64,000 nt of DNA from contig NZ_MKSQ01000008.1 in the NCBI RefSeq assembly GCF_001898115.1, positions 161,390-225,389 of the forward strand, in the 5' to 3' direction. Positions 8,074 through 16,505 of this stretch are shown here, in pieces; the stretch's first letter is position 1, and each line of letters starts with the position of its first letter. Under the pieces are notes generated by a model. It made no database searches. It was not told the DNA's origin and saw nothing but the letters and a program-made list of their open reading frames with translations. This stretch comes from Allobosea sp. 67-29 (GTDB lineage Bacteria > Pseudomonadota > Alphaproteobacteria > Rhizobiales > Beijerinckiaceae). Made by a program: the position numbers and the translations under genes.

Positions 8074-9129
8074 TCAGCGTGCCGCCGCGATGACCTCGCG
8101 CCGCCAGCGGTTGTTCCACTGGTCGCGCAGCTTCAGGATTTCCGTCCAGTCGACGCCGATCATCCGGGCCCGGTTGTCGGGCGAAGCGGCCGTGCGCGCC
8201 AGCGCCTTGGGATCGATCTCGGCCTTGCCGTTGGTCGGCGCATAGAACATCCGCTCCGTGAAGGCCTTCTGCGCGCCCTGCGACAGTGCATGCGCGATGA
8301 AGGCCGCGGCGGCGGCGCGGTTCTTCGAGCCGGCGGTCAGGTTGATCGTGTTGACCTGGAAGACCGAGCCTTCCGGCGGAAGCAGCGCATTGATCTTGCC
8401 CCCCGTCTGGTCGGAATAGAGCTGGGCGCGGGCATTCCAGCCGGTCGCCACCTTGGCGACGCCGTTGAGGATCAGGGAATAGCCATCGGGGTTGGGCTCG
8501 AAGGTGGTGACGCCCGGCGCCAACTCCTTGAGCTTCTTGATCGCCGCGTCGATCGACTTGCGATAGTCGCCGCCTTCCATCTTCTCGGTCATGGCGGTCA
8601 GGGCCAGGCCCTGGATGTTCGGCGGCGCGGACAGCGCGATATGCCCCTTGAGGTCCGGCCGCCAGAGATCGGCGAGCTTGGCGAGCTGGGGCTTCAGGGC
8701 AGCGTCCTGCACGATCACGAGGTGATCGAAGGTGACGGCCGGGCCGAACTCGCCGCCGGCGGCGCGTGCCTCCGGCAGCAACTCGCCCAGCACCGGAAAC
8801 TCGGCCGGGGTCAGCTTTTCGAACAGCCCTTCCGCGTTGCCGATGCTGGAGGTGGTTACGTCCATGATCACCACGTCGGTCTGCGGATCGGCCTTCTGCG
8901 CCCGCACGGCGCCGACCATCTGTGCCGAGGTGCCGGCCGAGACGAAGTTCACCTTCACGCCCGGATGAGCCTGCTGGAACGGCTCGACCACCGCCTTGGT
9001 GTAGTTGTCCTGGAAGATGCCGGTATAGGTCATCAACGTGACCGTGCCCGAGAGGGTCTGCGCCCGCAGGACGGCGGGCGCCGCGATCGTGGCCAGGCCT
9101 GACTGGATGACGAGACGGCGGGTGAGCAT
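8074..9129 (-). CDS. Periplasmic solute-binding protein, PotD/iron(III)-like (COG0687)
   Basis: A 351-residue type 2 binding protein that captures ligand in the periplasm for the adjacent ABC importer. It begins with a Tat-like signal (TRRLVIQSGLATIAAPAVLRAQ), then GTVTLMTYTGIFQDNY, the first strand of extracellular solute-binding protein family 1. The start at 9129 is favoured over in-frame upstream starts by an AGGAGG box about 8 bases upstream and by the signal peptide. It heads the four-gene importer set. Related proteins bind polyamines, iron(III) or phosphonates; nothing in the sequence decides between them. Confidence 0.88.
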   Translation of the reverse strand: MLTRRLVIQSGLATIAAPAVLRAQTLSGTVTLMTYTGIFQDNYTKAVVEPFQQAHPGVKVNFVSAGTSAQMVGAVRAQKADPQTDVVIMDVTTSSIGNAEGLFEKLTPAEFPVLGELLPEARAAGGEFGPAVTFDHLVIVQDAALKPQLAKLADLWRPDLKGHIALSAPPNIQGLALTAMTEKMEGGDYRKSIDAAIKKLKELAPGVTTFEPNPDGYSLILNGVAKVATGWNARAQLYSDQTGGKINALLPPEGSVFQVNTINLTAGSKNRAAAAAFIAHALSQGAQKAFTERMFYAPTNGKAEIDPKALARTAASPDNRARMIGVDWTEILKLRDQWNNRWRREVIAAAR

Positions 9130-9194
9130 CGGACGACCTCCTGCTGTGGTGCCGCTCGCGCGGCGCGGGTTCGGGACGGTGAGAACGTCCCGGC

Positions 9195-10019
9195 TCAGGC
9201 CGGGACCTTGGCGGCGAAATGGGCGACGAAGCGGGAGACGATGTCGCTCAGCTTCTCCGCCAGCTTGGCCCCGGTCTCGGGCGAGCACAGCTTCGGGTCG
9301 CCCTTGCCGACGCCCTGATGATAGACCTCGTCATATTCGTTGGGCATCCCGACCTCGGCGCCCTCGAAGCTCGCCGTGCCGAGCCCGGTGAAGGGCAGGT
9401 CGAGCAGCGGATCGCGCTTCAGCGGCTTGCCGGCCGGCACGAGGTCTGTCCGCATCAGCTCGGGGAAGAGGTGCAGACCGAGGCTGGTCAGGGGATCGGC
9501 GCCGTGGCCGGATACCTTGGCCGAGGTTTCCGCCCCGACGATGCCCGGCAGGAGCCCGTAGGCGATGCGCCAGAGATAGAGGCTCGGCAGCACCATGCTC
9601 TCGCGCAGATAGAGATCGCGCGCGACCTCGGCGATGGGGCCGACATTGCCGCCATGGCCATTGATGACGATGAGCCGCGTCAGCCCGTTGCGATGCAGCG
9701 ATTCGACCATCTCGGCGATGACCTGGGTCAGCGTCGCCTGCGAGATGGCGATGCCGCCGACCATCGGCCCGAACCAGTCGGCGCCGCCAAAGGGGAGAAC
9801 CGGCGCGACCAGTGTGCGAACCCCGGCCTTGCTGGCGCGGATCGCGGCAAGCTCGGCGATCTTCTCGGCGAGCAGGTAGTCGCCCATCGGCGCATGCGGG
9901 CCCTGGTCCTCGTGACTGCCCATCGGCAGCAGGATCACCGGGTTGGTCTCGAGCAGTTCGCGCGCCTCCCCGCCGGTCATCGTGCCCATATGGACGAGGG
10001 GTTCGGTCTTGGCGGCCAT
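9195..10019 (-). CDS. Creatininase-family amidohydrolase, variant metal site
   Basis: A 274-residue member of the creatininase/creatinine amidohydrolase family, metal-dependent hydrolases of cyclic amides (also including MftE-type peptidases). The motif is GSHEDQGPHAPMGD (34-47) and INGHGGN (119-125). In characterised members the first motif is E-Q-H-G, with the histidine binding metal; here that position is Gln39, while Glu37, Asp47 and His122 remain. It lies 31 bases after the dipeptide-type permease and before the second importer, so it probably hydrolyses an imported amide or lactam. The gene looks full length. Substrate not known. Confidence 0.8.
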   Translation of the reverse strand: MAAKTEPLVHMGTMTGGEARELLETNPVILLPMGSHEDQGPHAPMGDYLLAEKIAELAAIRASKAGVRTLVAPVLPFGGADWFGPMVGGIAISQATLTQVIAEMVESLHRNGLTRLIVINGHGGNVGPIAEVARDLYLRESMVLPSLYLWRIAYGLLPGIVGAETSAKVSGHGADPLTSLGLHLFPELMRTDLVPAGKPLKRDPLLDLPFTGLGTASFEGAEVGMPNEYDEVYHQGVGKGDPKLCSPETGAKLAEKLSDIVSRFVAHFAAKVPA

Positions 10020-10050
10020 GGTCGTTTCCTTTCGAGCGAGTCCGGTAGCG

Positions 10051-10869
10051 TCACCGTTCGGCGGTGCGCGGGTCGAGAACGTCCCGAAGCGCGTCGCAGA
10101 GCAGGTTCATGGCGAGGATGGTGAGGGTGAGAACGGCGCAGGGCCAGAGCAGAAGGAGCGGCGCCTGTTCCATGGTCGAGCGGGCGCCGCGGATCATCAG
10201 CCCCCAGGAGGGGGCGGGCGGCACGACGCCGAGGCCGAGGAAGGACAGCCCGCTCTCGATCACGACCGCGGCTGCGACGGCGAGCGAGAACTGGACGAGC
10301 AGCGGGCCAGCGATATTGGGCAGCACGGTGCGGAAGAGCAGATGCGACTGCGTGGCGCCGAGCGCGCGCGTCGCCTCGACATAGTCGCGCCCCTTGACCG
10401 CGAGCACCTCGGCATAGGTCACCCGGGCGAAGCCCGGCAGGTAGAGCACCGACAGGACGAGGATCAGCGTCGCAGCGCCGGGCCCGAGCAGCGTCACGAC
10501 CAGCAGCGCCAGCAGCACGGGCGGAAAGCACATGATGATCTCGACGCTGCGCACGGTGAGGAACGCCCCCCAGCTGCGCGCCCAGCCGCCGATCAGCCCG
10601 AGGGTGATGCCGACGAGGCCGGCGAACAGCGCCGAGACGAAGGCGACGGACAGGCTCGTGCGCGCGCCCCAGACCAGCCTGGACAGCACGTCGCGGCCGA
10701 ACTCGTCGCGCCCGAGCCAGGAGCCCGCCATCGGCCCGGCAAGGCGGTGCGCCACGTCCTGGCGAACCGGGTCCGGCAACGGCAGCAGCGGCGCGGCAAG
10801 CGCGACAAGGACGATCAGCGCGACGCCGGCGCCCGGCAGCACGAGCTTGTGCAGACCCTGCCGCCTCAT
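10051..10869 (-). CDS. Dipeptide-type ABC permease, DppC-like
   Basis: A 272-residue permease of the peptide/nickel family. It contains WLGRDEFGRDVLSRLVWGAR (51-70), the hallmark just before the membrane core of DppC/OppC proteins, and an EAA loop (EATRALGATQSHLLFRTVLP). Six helices are expected. The ATG overlaps the stop of the DppB-like gene (ATGA). Such importers need two OppD/OppF-type ATPases, but none is encoded beside it; the next genes are the creatininase and a polyamine-type importer. ATPases may be supplied from elsewhere in the genome. Confidence 0.9.
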   Translation of the reverse strand: MRRQGLHKLVLPGAGVALIVLVALAAPLLPLPDPVRQDVAHRLAGPMAGSWLGRDEFGRDVLSRLVWGARTSLSVAFVSALFAGLVGITLGLIGGWARSWGAFLTVRSVEIIMCFPPVLLALLVVTLLGPGAATLILVLSVLYLPGFARVTYAEVLAVKGRDYVEATRALGATQSHLLFRTVLPNIAGPLLVQFSLAVAAAVVIESGLSFLGLGVVPPAPSWGLMIRGARSTMEQAPLLLLWPCAVLTLTILAMNLLCDALRDVLDPRTAER

Positions 10870-11822
10870 GCGTGCTGGACCCGCGGATCGATCGCCGCAT
10901 GCAGCAATTCGACACAGAGGTTGATCAGCAGGAACAGCACCGAGATCGTCAGGATGATGCCGACGACCATCGGGTAGTCGCGTCCCTCGACGGCGCGCAA
11001 CAGCGGCGTCGACAGGCCCGGCCAGTTGAAGACGTATTCGACGAGCACGGTGCCGCCGAGCAGCGTGCCCATCTGCAGCCCGAGCAGGGTGACCACCGGA
11101 TTCAGGGCGTTTCGGAGCACATGCACGACGAGCGTCCGCCGCGACGACAGGCCCTTGGCGCGGGCCGTGCGGACATAGTCGTGCGCCAGCGCGTCGAGGG
11201 TCGCGGCCCGGGTCATGCGGAACATCACGGCCGCCAGCCCCTTGGCGATGGCGACGGCCGGCAGGGCGAGGAGCTTGAGGTGTTGCCCCGGGTTCTGCGC
11301 GAAGGGGACATAGCCGCCGGCCGGCATCAGGCGCAGCGTCTGCGCCAGCAGCAGCACCAGCAGCGTCCCGACCACGAAGACCGGCACGGCGAGCAGGAGC
11401 GCCGTGATCCAGGAGGCGACCCGGTCGAAGGCGCCGCCGCGATGGACCGCGGCATAGACGCCGGCGGGCACGCCGACCACGACCGCGATCAACGTCCCCG
11501 CGAGGATCAATTCGAGGGTCCGCGGCAGGCGCAGCGCGATCTCCTTGGCGACCGGATAGTCATCGACCAGAGAGCTGCCGAGGTCACCCCGCGCCAGCCC
11601 CGCGAGGAAATGGCCGTATTGGGCCAGTAGCGGCTGGTCGAGCCCGAGCCTCTCGCGCAGCTCAGCAACAGAGGCCGGATCGGGAACCGTGCCGGCCGTC
11701 GACAGCAGCAGTTCCGCCGGATCGCCCGGCACCATGTGCAGCGCCAGGAACACGATCGTCGCGACGACCCAGGCCATCGCCAGGGTCAGAAGCAGCCGCC
11801 GGCCGAGCCAACCCGCACTCAT
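10866..11822 (-). CDS. Dipeptide-type ABC permease, DppB-like
   Basis: A 318-residue permease with the N-terminal helix and GDPAELLL segment typical of DppB/OppB, six hydrophobic helices, and an EAA-type loop (YVRTARAKGLSSRRTLVVHVLRNAL, around residues 215-240, shown in part) that docks on the ATPase. It overlaps both neighbours by four bases (ATGA at 11819-11822 with the SBP and at 10866-10869 with DppC), so the three genes form one translational unit. It forms the membrane pore with the DppC-like subunit. Confidence 0.9.
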   Translation of the reverse strand: MSAGWLGRRLLLTLAMAWVVATIVFLALHMVPGDPAELLLSTAGTVPDPASVAELRERLGLDQPLLAQYGHFLAGLARGDLGSSLVDDYPVAKEIALRLPRTLELILAGTLIAVVVGVPAGVYAAVHRGGAFDRVASWITALLLAVPVFVVGTLLVLLLAQTLRLMPAGGYVPFAQNPGQHLKLLALPAVAIAKGLAAVMFRMTRAATLDALAHDYVRTARAKGLSSRRTLVVHVLRNALNPVVTLLGLQMGTLLGGTVLVEYVFNWPGLSTPLLRAVEGRDYPMVVGIILTISVLFLLINLCVELLHAAIDPRVQHA

Positions 11823-13351
11823 CCGAAATACGTCTCCTCGAGCTGGTTGCCGGAGGAGGTGGAGAGGGCGCCGGGCAGGTTCGTGAAGCCCTTGACGCTC
11901 CTGTCCATGCCATAGCCCTGCTCGCGCCAGGCAAGGCCGACCAGCGGCACCTCCTCCAGCGCAGCGCGCTGCATATCCTTGTAGATCGCGACCCGCTTCG
12001 CCTGGTCGAACTCCGCCCGCCCTGCGGCGAGCGCCGCGACGGTGCGCGGCGCCTCGACCTTGAAGGAGCGACCGTGCGACGGCGACAGGGTGGTATCGAG
12101 GACCACCGTCAGCCCGTCGGGATCATTGTTGTCCGCGGCCACGCCGTGGATCGCCATGTCGTACTGTCCCCGTGTGCCGCGGCTGACCCGGGTCGACCAG
12201 TCGGGAAGCTGGAGCTCCGCCTGAATACCGATCGCCGCGAGGTATTGCTGGACGATCTCGGCGGTATCCTTGTGCATACCGAACTGGGCGGTGGCCAGCA
12301 GCGTGGTCTGGAAACCATTGGCGAAGCCGGCTTCCGCCAGCAGCGCCTTGGCCTTGGCCGGATCGTAGTTCCAGCCATGCGCCAGGTCCTTGTCGTACCA
12401 GGGCGTGCCCTCGACGATCGGCACGCCTTCCAGCGGCTTGCCCCGGCCGAAGAAGGCGACCTTGACGATATCCTCCCTCTTGACCGCATGAGCGACGGCG
12501 CGGCGCACCCGTGCATCGTTGAAGGGCGGCTTCGTGCCGTTGAACAGCACGTCCATGAAAGGCCCCATTTGCGCATCGAGCCGCAAGCGCGGATCGGCCT
12601 CGACGGCGGCCATCGACTGCCAGGGGACGTATTCGATCATGTCGACGTCGCCGGACATCAGGGCGGCATTGCGCAGATTCTCGTCGGCATAGACGACGAA
12701 TTTGATGCCCTTCACCTTCGGGATGCCGGGCTTGTAGAACTTGTCGAAGGCGGCCAGCTCGAGCGAAGTCCCGCGCTCCTGCCCGACGAGCCGGAACGGC
12801 CCGGCCCCGATCGGTTCGGTCGGGCTCGACTTCCGCGAGATGACGAAGGTGTTGTAGTTGGCGAACCAGTTCGGCAGCGTCGCCTGCGGCGCCTTGGTGA
12901 CGAGGCGGACCGTCTGCGGATCGGGTAGTTCGACCCGCTCGATGAGCTGGAACTGCGCGCGCATGTAGGCGGTCGACTTCTCGCCCGCGATCTGCTCGAT
13001 CGACCACTTCACGTCATCGGCGGTGACGGGGTCGCCATTGTGGAAGACGCAGCCTTTCCGCAGCTTGAAGACCCAGGCGCCCTCGGCATCCCGCGACCAG
13101 GATTCGGCCAGCTCCCCGCGCAGCTCACCCTTGGGATCGTAGGCGACGAGGCTGCGGTGGATCAGCATCTTCACCGTGCCGGCGGACGCGCCGGTGGAGA
13201 CCCAGGGCTGCAGGTTGGGCGGAAAGGCCGAGAGCCCATAGCGGATAATGCCGGCGGACCGCTGCGCGCGGGCGGGACGGATCAGGAAGGGAGAAGCGAG
13301 GAGCGGAGCTGCGAGGCCTGCACCAAGGAGCGAACGGCGAGAAACGGTCAT
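11819..13351 (-). CDS. Periplasmic solute-binding protein family 5 (DppA/OppA-like)
   Basis: A 510-residue periplasmic receptor for peptides or related compounds. A Tat-type signal (SRRSLLGAGLAAPLLASPF) precedes the cleavage region around residue 29. The family pattern follows: ELAESW, FKLRKGCVFHNGDPVTADDV and later AVAHAVKREDIV. The start has a GAGGA box about 8 bases upstream (in 13352-13375). It is the first gene of the minus-strand island and is divergent from a GntR/FCD regulator, which probably senses the same nutrient. Family 5 members also bind nickel, heme and glutathione, so 'peptide' is not certain. Confidence 0.9.
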   Translation of the reverse strand: MTVSRRSLLGAGLAAPLLASPFLIRPARAQRSAGIIRYGLSAFPPNLQPWVSTGASAGTVKMLIHRSLVAYDPKGELRGELAESWSRDAEGAWVFKLRKGCVFHNGDPVTADDVKWSIEQIAGEKSTAYMRAQFQLIERVELPDPQTVRLVTKAPQATLPNWFANYNTFVISRKSSPTEPIGAGPFRLVGQERGTSLELAAFDKFYKPGIPKVKGIKFVVYADENLRNAALMSGDVDMIEYVPWQSMAAVEADPRLRLDAQMGPFMDVLFNGTKPPFNDARVRRAVAHAVKREDIVKVAFFGRGKPLEGVPIVEGTPWYDKDLAHGWNYDPAKAKALLAEAGFANGFQTTLLATAQFGMHKDTAEIVQQYLAAIGIQAELQLPDWSTRVSRGTRGQYDMAIHGVAADNNDPDGLTVVLDTTLSPSHGRSFKVEAPRTVAALAAGRAEFDQAKRVAIYKDMQRAALEEVPLVGLAWREQGYGMDRSVKGFTNLPGALSTSSGNQLEETYFG

Positions 13352-13670
13352 CGGCTGATCCTCTGTTGCTTTGGCTCGGTCGCGTGCCCGGCTATCCCAG
13401 GTCGTTTCCCGAGATCGGCGGGAGCGGCGGGGTCAGGCTGGTCCGGGCAAACCTCGTGCCAGCGCATCCGCGGCAGCGAATGGCCCTGGCGATCCGGAGG
13501 TGTCTCCGGCTCTGCGACATCGATCGAAGCGGCGCGGTCATGCTGTTCCCCGGCGAGGCTTCGGCGATCGGTCGCGGGCGAGCCTCACTCTTGATGCACC
13601 ATGTATACGTGGCGGATTTTTTGCTGTCTACTATCGACCTGCCCTGCGAAACAGATAAGGGGCGTCGTCG
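13352..13670. other. Divergent intergenic control region between SBP and GntR genes
   Basis: This 319-base gap separates two divergent transcription units and must hold both promoters. I see no convincing coding frame. The only clear site is a short palindrome at 13599-13612, about 60 bases upstream of the regulator. The part nearest the SBP gene is GC-rich without recognisable -35/-10 boxes. Confidence 0.5.
13599..13612. promoter_or_regulatory. Candidate GntR operator (CCATGTATACGTGG)
   Basis: The 14-base site has outer CCA/TGG arms around a perfect GTATAC core, with one mismatched pair. Sites of the form TGTATAC are common for FadR-subfamily GntR proteins, and the site lies in the divergent promoter region upstream of exactly such a regulator. 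Assignment is by pattern and position only. Confidence 0.45.
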
Positions 13671-14339
13671 ATGACGATTGTCGAACGGGACGAAATCGCT
13701 GCCGCGCGCAACAAGCCGACCCGCGAGCGGGTCTATCTCTATGTGCGCGAGCAGATTCTGCGCGGGCGCTTCCCCGGAGGCTCCTTCATCGAGGAGGAAG
13801 AGATTTCCTCGGCATTGGGCGTTTCGCGGACCCCGGTTCGCGAGGCCTTCCACCGCCTCGAGGCGGAACGCTTCATCGACCTCCTGCCGCGCCGCGGCGC
13901 CCTCGTCAGGCAGGTCAACGCCAAGGAACTGCTCGATCTCTACGAAGCCCGGAGGATGATCGAAGGACATGCGATCAGCCGCATCTGCCGCGACGAGATT
14001 CCGGTTCCGGCAGCAATGCAGACGGTTCTCGAAGCGCTCGAGCAGCTGCCGCAGGACGACTATTTCAATAGAGTCGAGCTGAACCGCCAGTTCCATTTCG
14101 TCATGGTCGCTGCCGTCGGCAACGTGGTGCTGTCCGAGCTCTACCAATCGCTCGGCGCACGCCAGCAGCGCGTCGCGATGACGGCGATCCACACCGACCC
14201 GACGCGAATCGCGCGGATCAGCAAGGAGCATCACGCCCTGATCGCGGCGTTGGCCGAATGGGACGAGGAAAAGGCACTCGCCATTCTGGAGCAGCACCTG
14301 CGCCCGATCGTCGGCGTCATTTCGCGCCTGCCGGACTGA
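13671..14339 (+). CDS. GntR-family transcriptional regulator with FCD domain
   Basis: A 222-residue regulator. The winged helix is at about 15-80 (RERVYLYVREQILRGRF, then VSRTPVREAFHRLEAE and a LPRRGALV wing), followed by an FCD helical domain (about 88-215) with ELNRQFHFVMV and a late His-rich segment KEHHALIAAL, which in this family contributes metal-binding histidines for carboxylate effectors. A purine-rich AAGGGG lies before the ATG. It is transcribed away from the importer island, so it is the likely regulator of that island and of itself. Confidence 0.88.
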   Translation: MTIVERDEIAAARNKPTRERVYLYVREQILRGRFPGGSFIEEEEISSALGVSRTPVREAFHRLEAERFIDLLPRRGALVRQVNAKELLDLYEARRMIEGHAISRICRDEIPVPAAMQTVLEALEQLPQDDYFNRVELNRQFHFVMVAAVGNVVLSELYQSLGARQQRVAMTAIHTDPTRIARISKEHHALIAALAEWDEEKALAILEQHLRPIVGVISRLPD

Positions 14340-14371
14340 GCGGCGTTTCGGCAGGCTCGCTGCCTGCGCGC

Positions 14372-14671
14372 CTAGGACAGCCGGCGGTCGCGCATGTCGT
14401 CGATCCGGTCCAGGACCGCGCGATGCTCCGCCAGCAACTCCTGCAGGGGCCCGATTCTCCTGAAGGCGTTCAGGTCGTGCTCCTCCTCGCCCGTGTCCTG
14501 CCAGGCCGCGATGGCGGCGTCGGCTTCGGCGATCTGCCCGGCGGACAGGCCGGCGCCGGCCGGATGGCCGTTTTCCAGGGCAAGGCGTTCCGCGATTCGC
14601 AGCCGCAAGGCCTGCTCATAGCCAGCGACGGCGTCGAGCTCGTCCGAATAGCGCGGCACGCCGGGCCTCAA
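14372..14671 (-). CDS. Small hypothetical helical protein
   Basis: A 99-residue, charged and mainly helical protein with no domain I recognise. It starts with TTG at 14671, overlapping the TGA of the upstream small gene (TTGA), and no in-frame ATG exists, so translation probably depends on coupling. The tail (LLAEHRAVLDRIDDMRDRR) could form a coiled coil. Cytoplasmic. The pairing with the 88-residue gene suggests the two act together, but the function is unknown. Confidence 0.6.
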   Translation of the reverse strand: MRPGVPRYSDELDAVAGYEQALRLRIAERLALENGHPAGAGLSAGQIAEADAAIAAWQDTGEEEHDLNAFRRIGPLQELLAEHRAVLDRIDDMRDRRLS

Positions 14672-14934
14672 TGCACCGTGGCGATGTCGTCGTCGTCGGG
14701 GTCGATCAACTCGGCGAGGCCGAGCTGGCGCACGCCGTCCATGAACTCGGCGAAGGCCTCGGCGTCCGTGGCGAAGCTCTCCTGCCAGACCGTCGAGCCG
14801 CCTTCCTCGTCGATGAGCTCGAGCGTCCAGCCTTCGGTCCCATCGAGCCGATAGATCTCGACCCGCACGGTGATGCCGTCATGGGTAATGCTCTGCGACA
14901 GGGGCGAGCGGATGATCCCGGGAAACTCTTCCAT
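14668..14934 (-). CDS. Small acidic hypothetical protein
   Basis: An 88-residue acidic protein with alternating strand-like segments (GITVRVEIYRLDG, WTLELIDEEGGSTVW) and a helical, acidic end (LIDPDDDD). No signal peptide or membrane segment. It is the first gene of a two-gene unit with the 99-residue protein, joined by a TTGA overlap. The strand pattern and size resemble small stand-alone proteins of unknown function common in Hyphomicrobiales; no function is assigned. Confidence 0.65.
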   Translation of the reverse strand: MEEFPGIIRSPLSQSITHDGITVRVEIYRLDGTEGWTLELIDEEGGSTVWQESFATDAEAFAEFMDGVRQLGLAELIDPDDDDIATVH

Positions 14935-15148
14935 GCCACCAAACTAGCGCATCGCGGGCGTTGTTGGCACCCCCTTGCCTTGCCCGAAGGCGCCGAACCG
15001 GACGGCGGCGAGCGCTTCGTGCTGGACGGGAGCGGGAAAGCCGCGGAAGAATGCAGGATCGGTGAAATGACCGGGCGCCGGCTCCTGCGGCGCTTCATCA
15101 TGTGACAGCCCGGAACGCGGTGTTTGCGGGCGACAAGCGGAGGCCGCC

Positions 15149-15337
15149 ATGCCCGAGAACGCGACGCTGCAGGATCTGGACGCCCGGATCGCCATCGCCC
15201 GGCGCAACATCGCCGAGCTCACCGAACAGGCCACGGGGGCGGCAGGCGCGGCGGTGGAGGAAACCATCGCCAACCGCATCGCCGAGCAGCAGGATCTTCT
15301 GAACGAGCTGCTGAAGCAGCGGGAAGCGCTTGGCTAA
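15149..15337 (+). CDS. Small coiled-coil hypothetical protein
   Basis: A 62-residue protein that is almost entirely helical, with heptad-like leucines and alanines (LQDLDARIAIARRNIAELTEQ, later IAEQQDLLNELLKQREAL), so it likely forms a coiled-coil dimer. A GCGGAGG box sits just before the ATG, which supports it as real despite its size. It stands alone between two minus-strand genes. No function can be assigned. Confidence 0.6.
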   Translation: MPENATLQDLDARIAIARRNIAELTEQATGAAGAAVEETIANRIAEQQDLLNELLKQREALG

Positions 15338-15366
15338 GGCGTCGCGCCCTGCCGGACGCAGGCCCC

Positions 15367-15570
15367 TCAATGCTCCTTGTCGCGCGAGCGGGGAGCGTCC
15401 TCCGCCTCTTCGAGCGGCTCGCCCGGAATCACGTAGCCACCCTTCAGCCAGCGGCCGAGATCGATATCGGCGCAACGCGGCGAGCAGAAGGGGCGGTAAC
15501 GCTCGGCCGCCGGCTTGCCGCAGATCGGGCACGGCCGGGCGGCCGACGGGTTGTTCTTGCTTTCAGCCAT
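15367..15570 (-). CDS. yacG: DNA gyrase inhibitor YacG, zinc-finger protein
   Basis: A 67-residue zinc protein. Four cysteines, Cys14, Cys17, Cys29 and Cys33 (CPICGK and FCSPRC), bind zinc, followed by the conserved ADIDLGRWL. YacG family members bind GyrB and block gyrase DNA binding. Size and motif order match the family. It overlaps the end of the SDR gene upstream by eight bases and is probably cotranscribed with it. Confidence 0.92.
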   Translation of the reverse strand: MAESKNNPSAARPCPICGKPAAERYRPFCSPRCADIDLGRWLKGGYVIPGEPLEEAEDAPRSRDKEH

Positions 15571-16384
15571 ATTTCAGCGTGATGCCTCCGTCGACAACCA
15601 GTTCGATGCCGGTGACATAGCGCGCCTCGTCGCTGGCGAGGAAGAGCGCCGCGTTCGCCACGTCCCAGGCCTCGCCCATATGCCCCATCGGCACCTGCGC
15701 AGCGCGGGCCGCCCACATCGCCTCGACGTCGCCGCCGCCATAGGCCCTCGCCAAGCCGGCCGAATGCTCGACCATCGGGGTCTTCATCAGCCCCGGCAGG
15801 ACGGCATTTACACGGATCTTCTGCGGGGCGAACTGGGCCGCGGTCGTGCGGGTCAGATGGTTCAGCCCCGCCTTGGTCGCCGAATAGCTCGCATAGGGCA
15901 CCCCGGTGTGGCGGATCGAGGCGATGGAGGAGATGTTGACGATCGAACCACCCTCCCCCGTCTCGTCGAACTGGCGCTGCATCACCGGAATGACATGCTT
16001 CATCGCCAGGAAGGCGCCGGTGAGATTGACCCTGAAGACCCTTTCCCAGGTTTCCTCCGGCAGGTCGACAACGCTGCCGACCTCGGCAATGCCGACATTG
16101 TTGTCGAGAATGTCGATCCGGCCGTAGCGGCCGAGCGCGCGGGCGACGAGATCGGCGACCTGATCCGCCTTGGTGACATCGGCCTCGACGGCGAAGGCCT
16201 GGCCGCCTTCGTTCTGGATGATGGAGGCGGTCTCCTCCGCTGCGTTGCGGTTGATGTCGGCGCAAACGACCCTGGCGCCCTCGCGCGCGAATAGTGCCGC
16301 CGTCGCCTTGCCGTTGCCCCAGCCTGGTCCGATCGACCCGGCCCCGGCCACGATCGCGACCTTGCCTCTCAAGCGCCCTGTCAT
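15563..16384 (-). CDS. Short-chain dehydrogenase/reductase (SDR)
   Basis: A 273-residue NAD(P)-dependent oxidoreductase. The cofactor motif is unusual, [14 protein letters not shown], in place of the classic TGxxxGIG, a pattern seen in one SDR subgroup; the usual NNAG reads NNVG. The catalytic triad is intact: Ser in NISSIAS, then [10 protein letters not shown] for Tyr and Lys. The C-terminus has the DGG-type end ([11 protein letters not shown]). ATG 16384 is chosen over a start at 16450 because the protein then begins [12 protein letters not shown], as in the family. Substrate unknown; sugar or cyclic alcohols are typical. Confidence 0.85.
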   Translation of the reverse strand: MTGRLRGKVAIVAGAGSIGPGWGNGKATAALFAREGARVVCADINRNAAEETASIIQNEGGQAFAVEADVTKADQVADLVARALGRYGRIDILDNNVGIAEVGSVVDLPEETWERVFRVNLTGAFLAMKHVIPVMQRQFDETGEGGSIVNISSIASIRHTGVPYASYSATKAGLNHLTRTTAAQFAPQKIRVNAVLPGLMKTPMVEHSAGLARAYGGGDVEAMWAARAAQVPMGHMGEAWDVANAALFLASDEARYVTGIELVVDGGITLKYG

Positions 16385-16505
16385 TCCCGCCCTCCCACGG
16401 GCACCGGTCCGGAACGGCCGATGCATCGCCATGCGCGCCGTAGCCGGCACGCCGCGCGGAGGATCGGGGCATTGGCGCGCGGAGGCAACCCCGCGTCGGC
16501 GCGGA

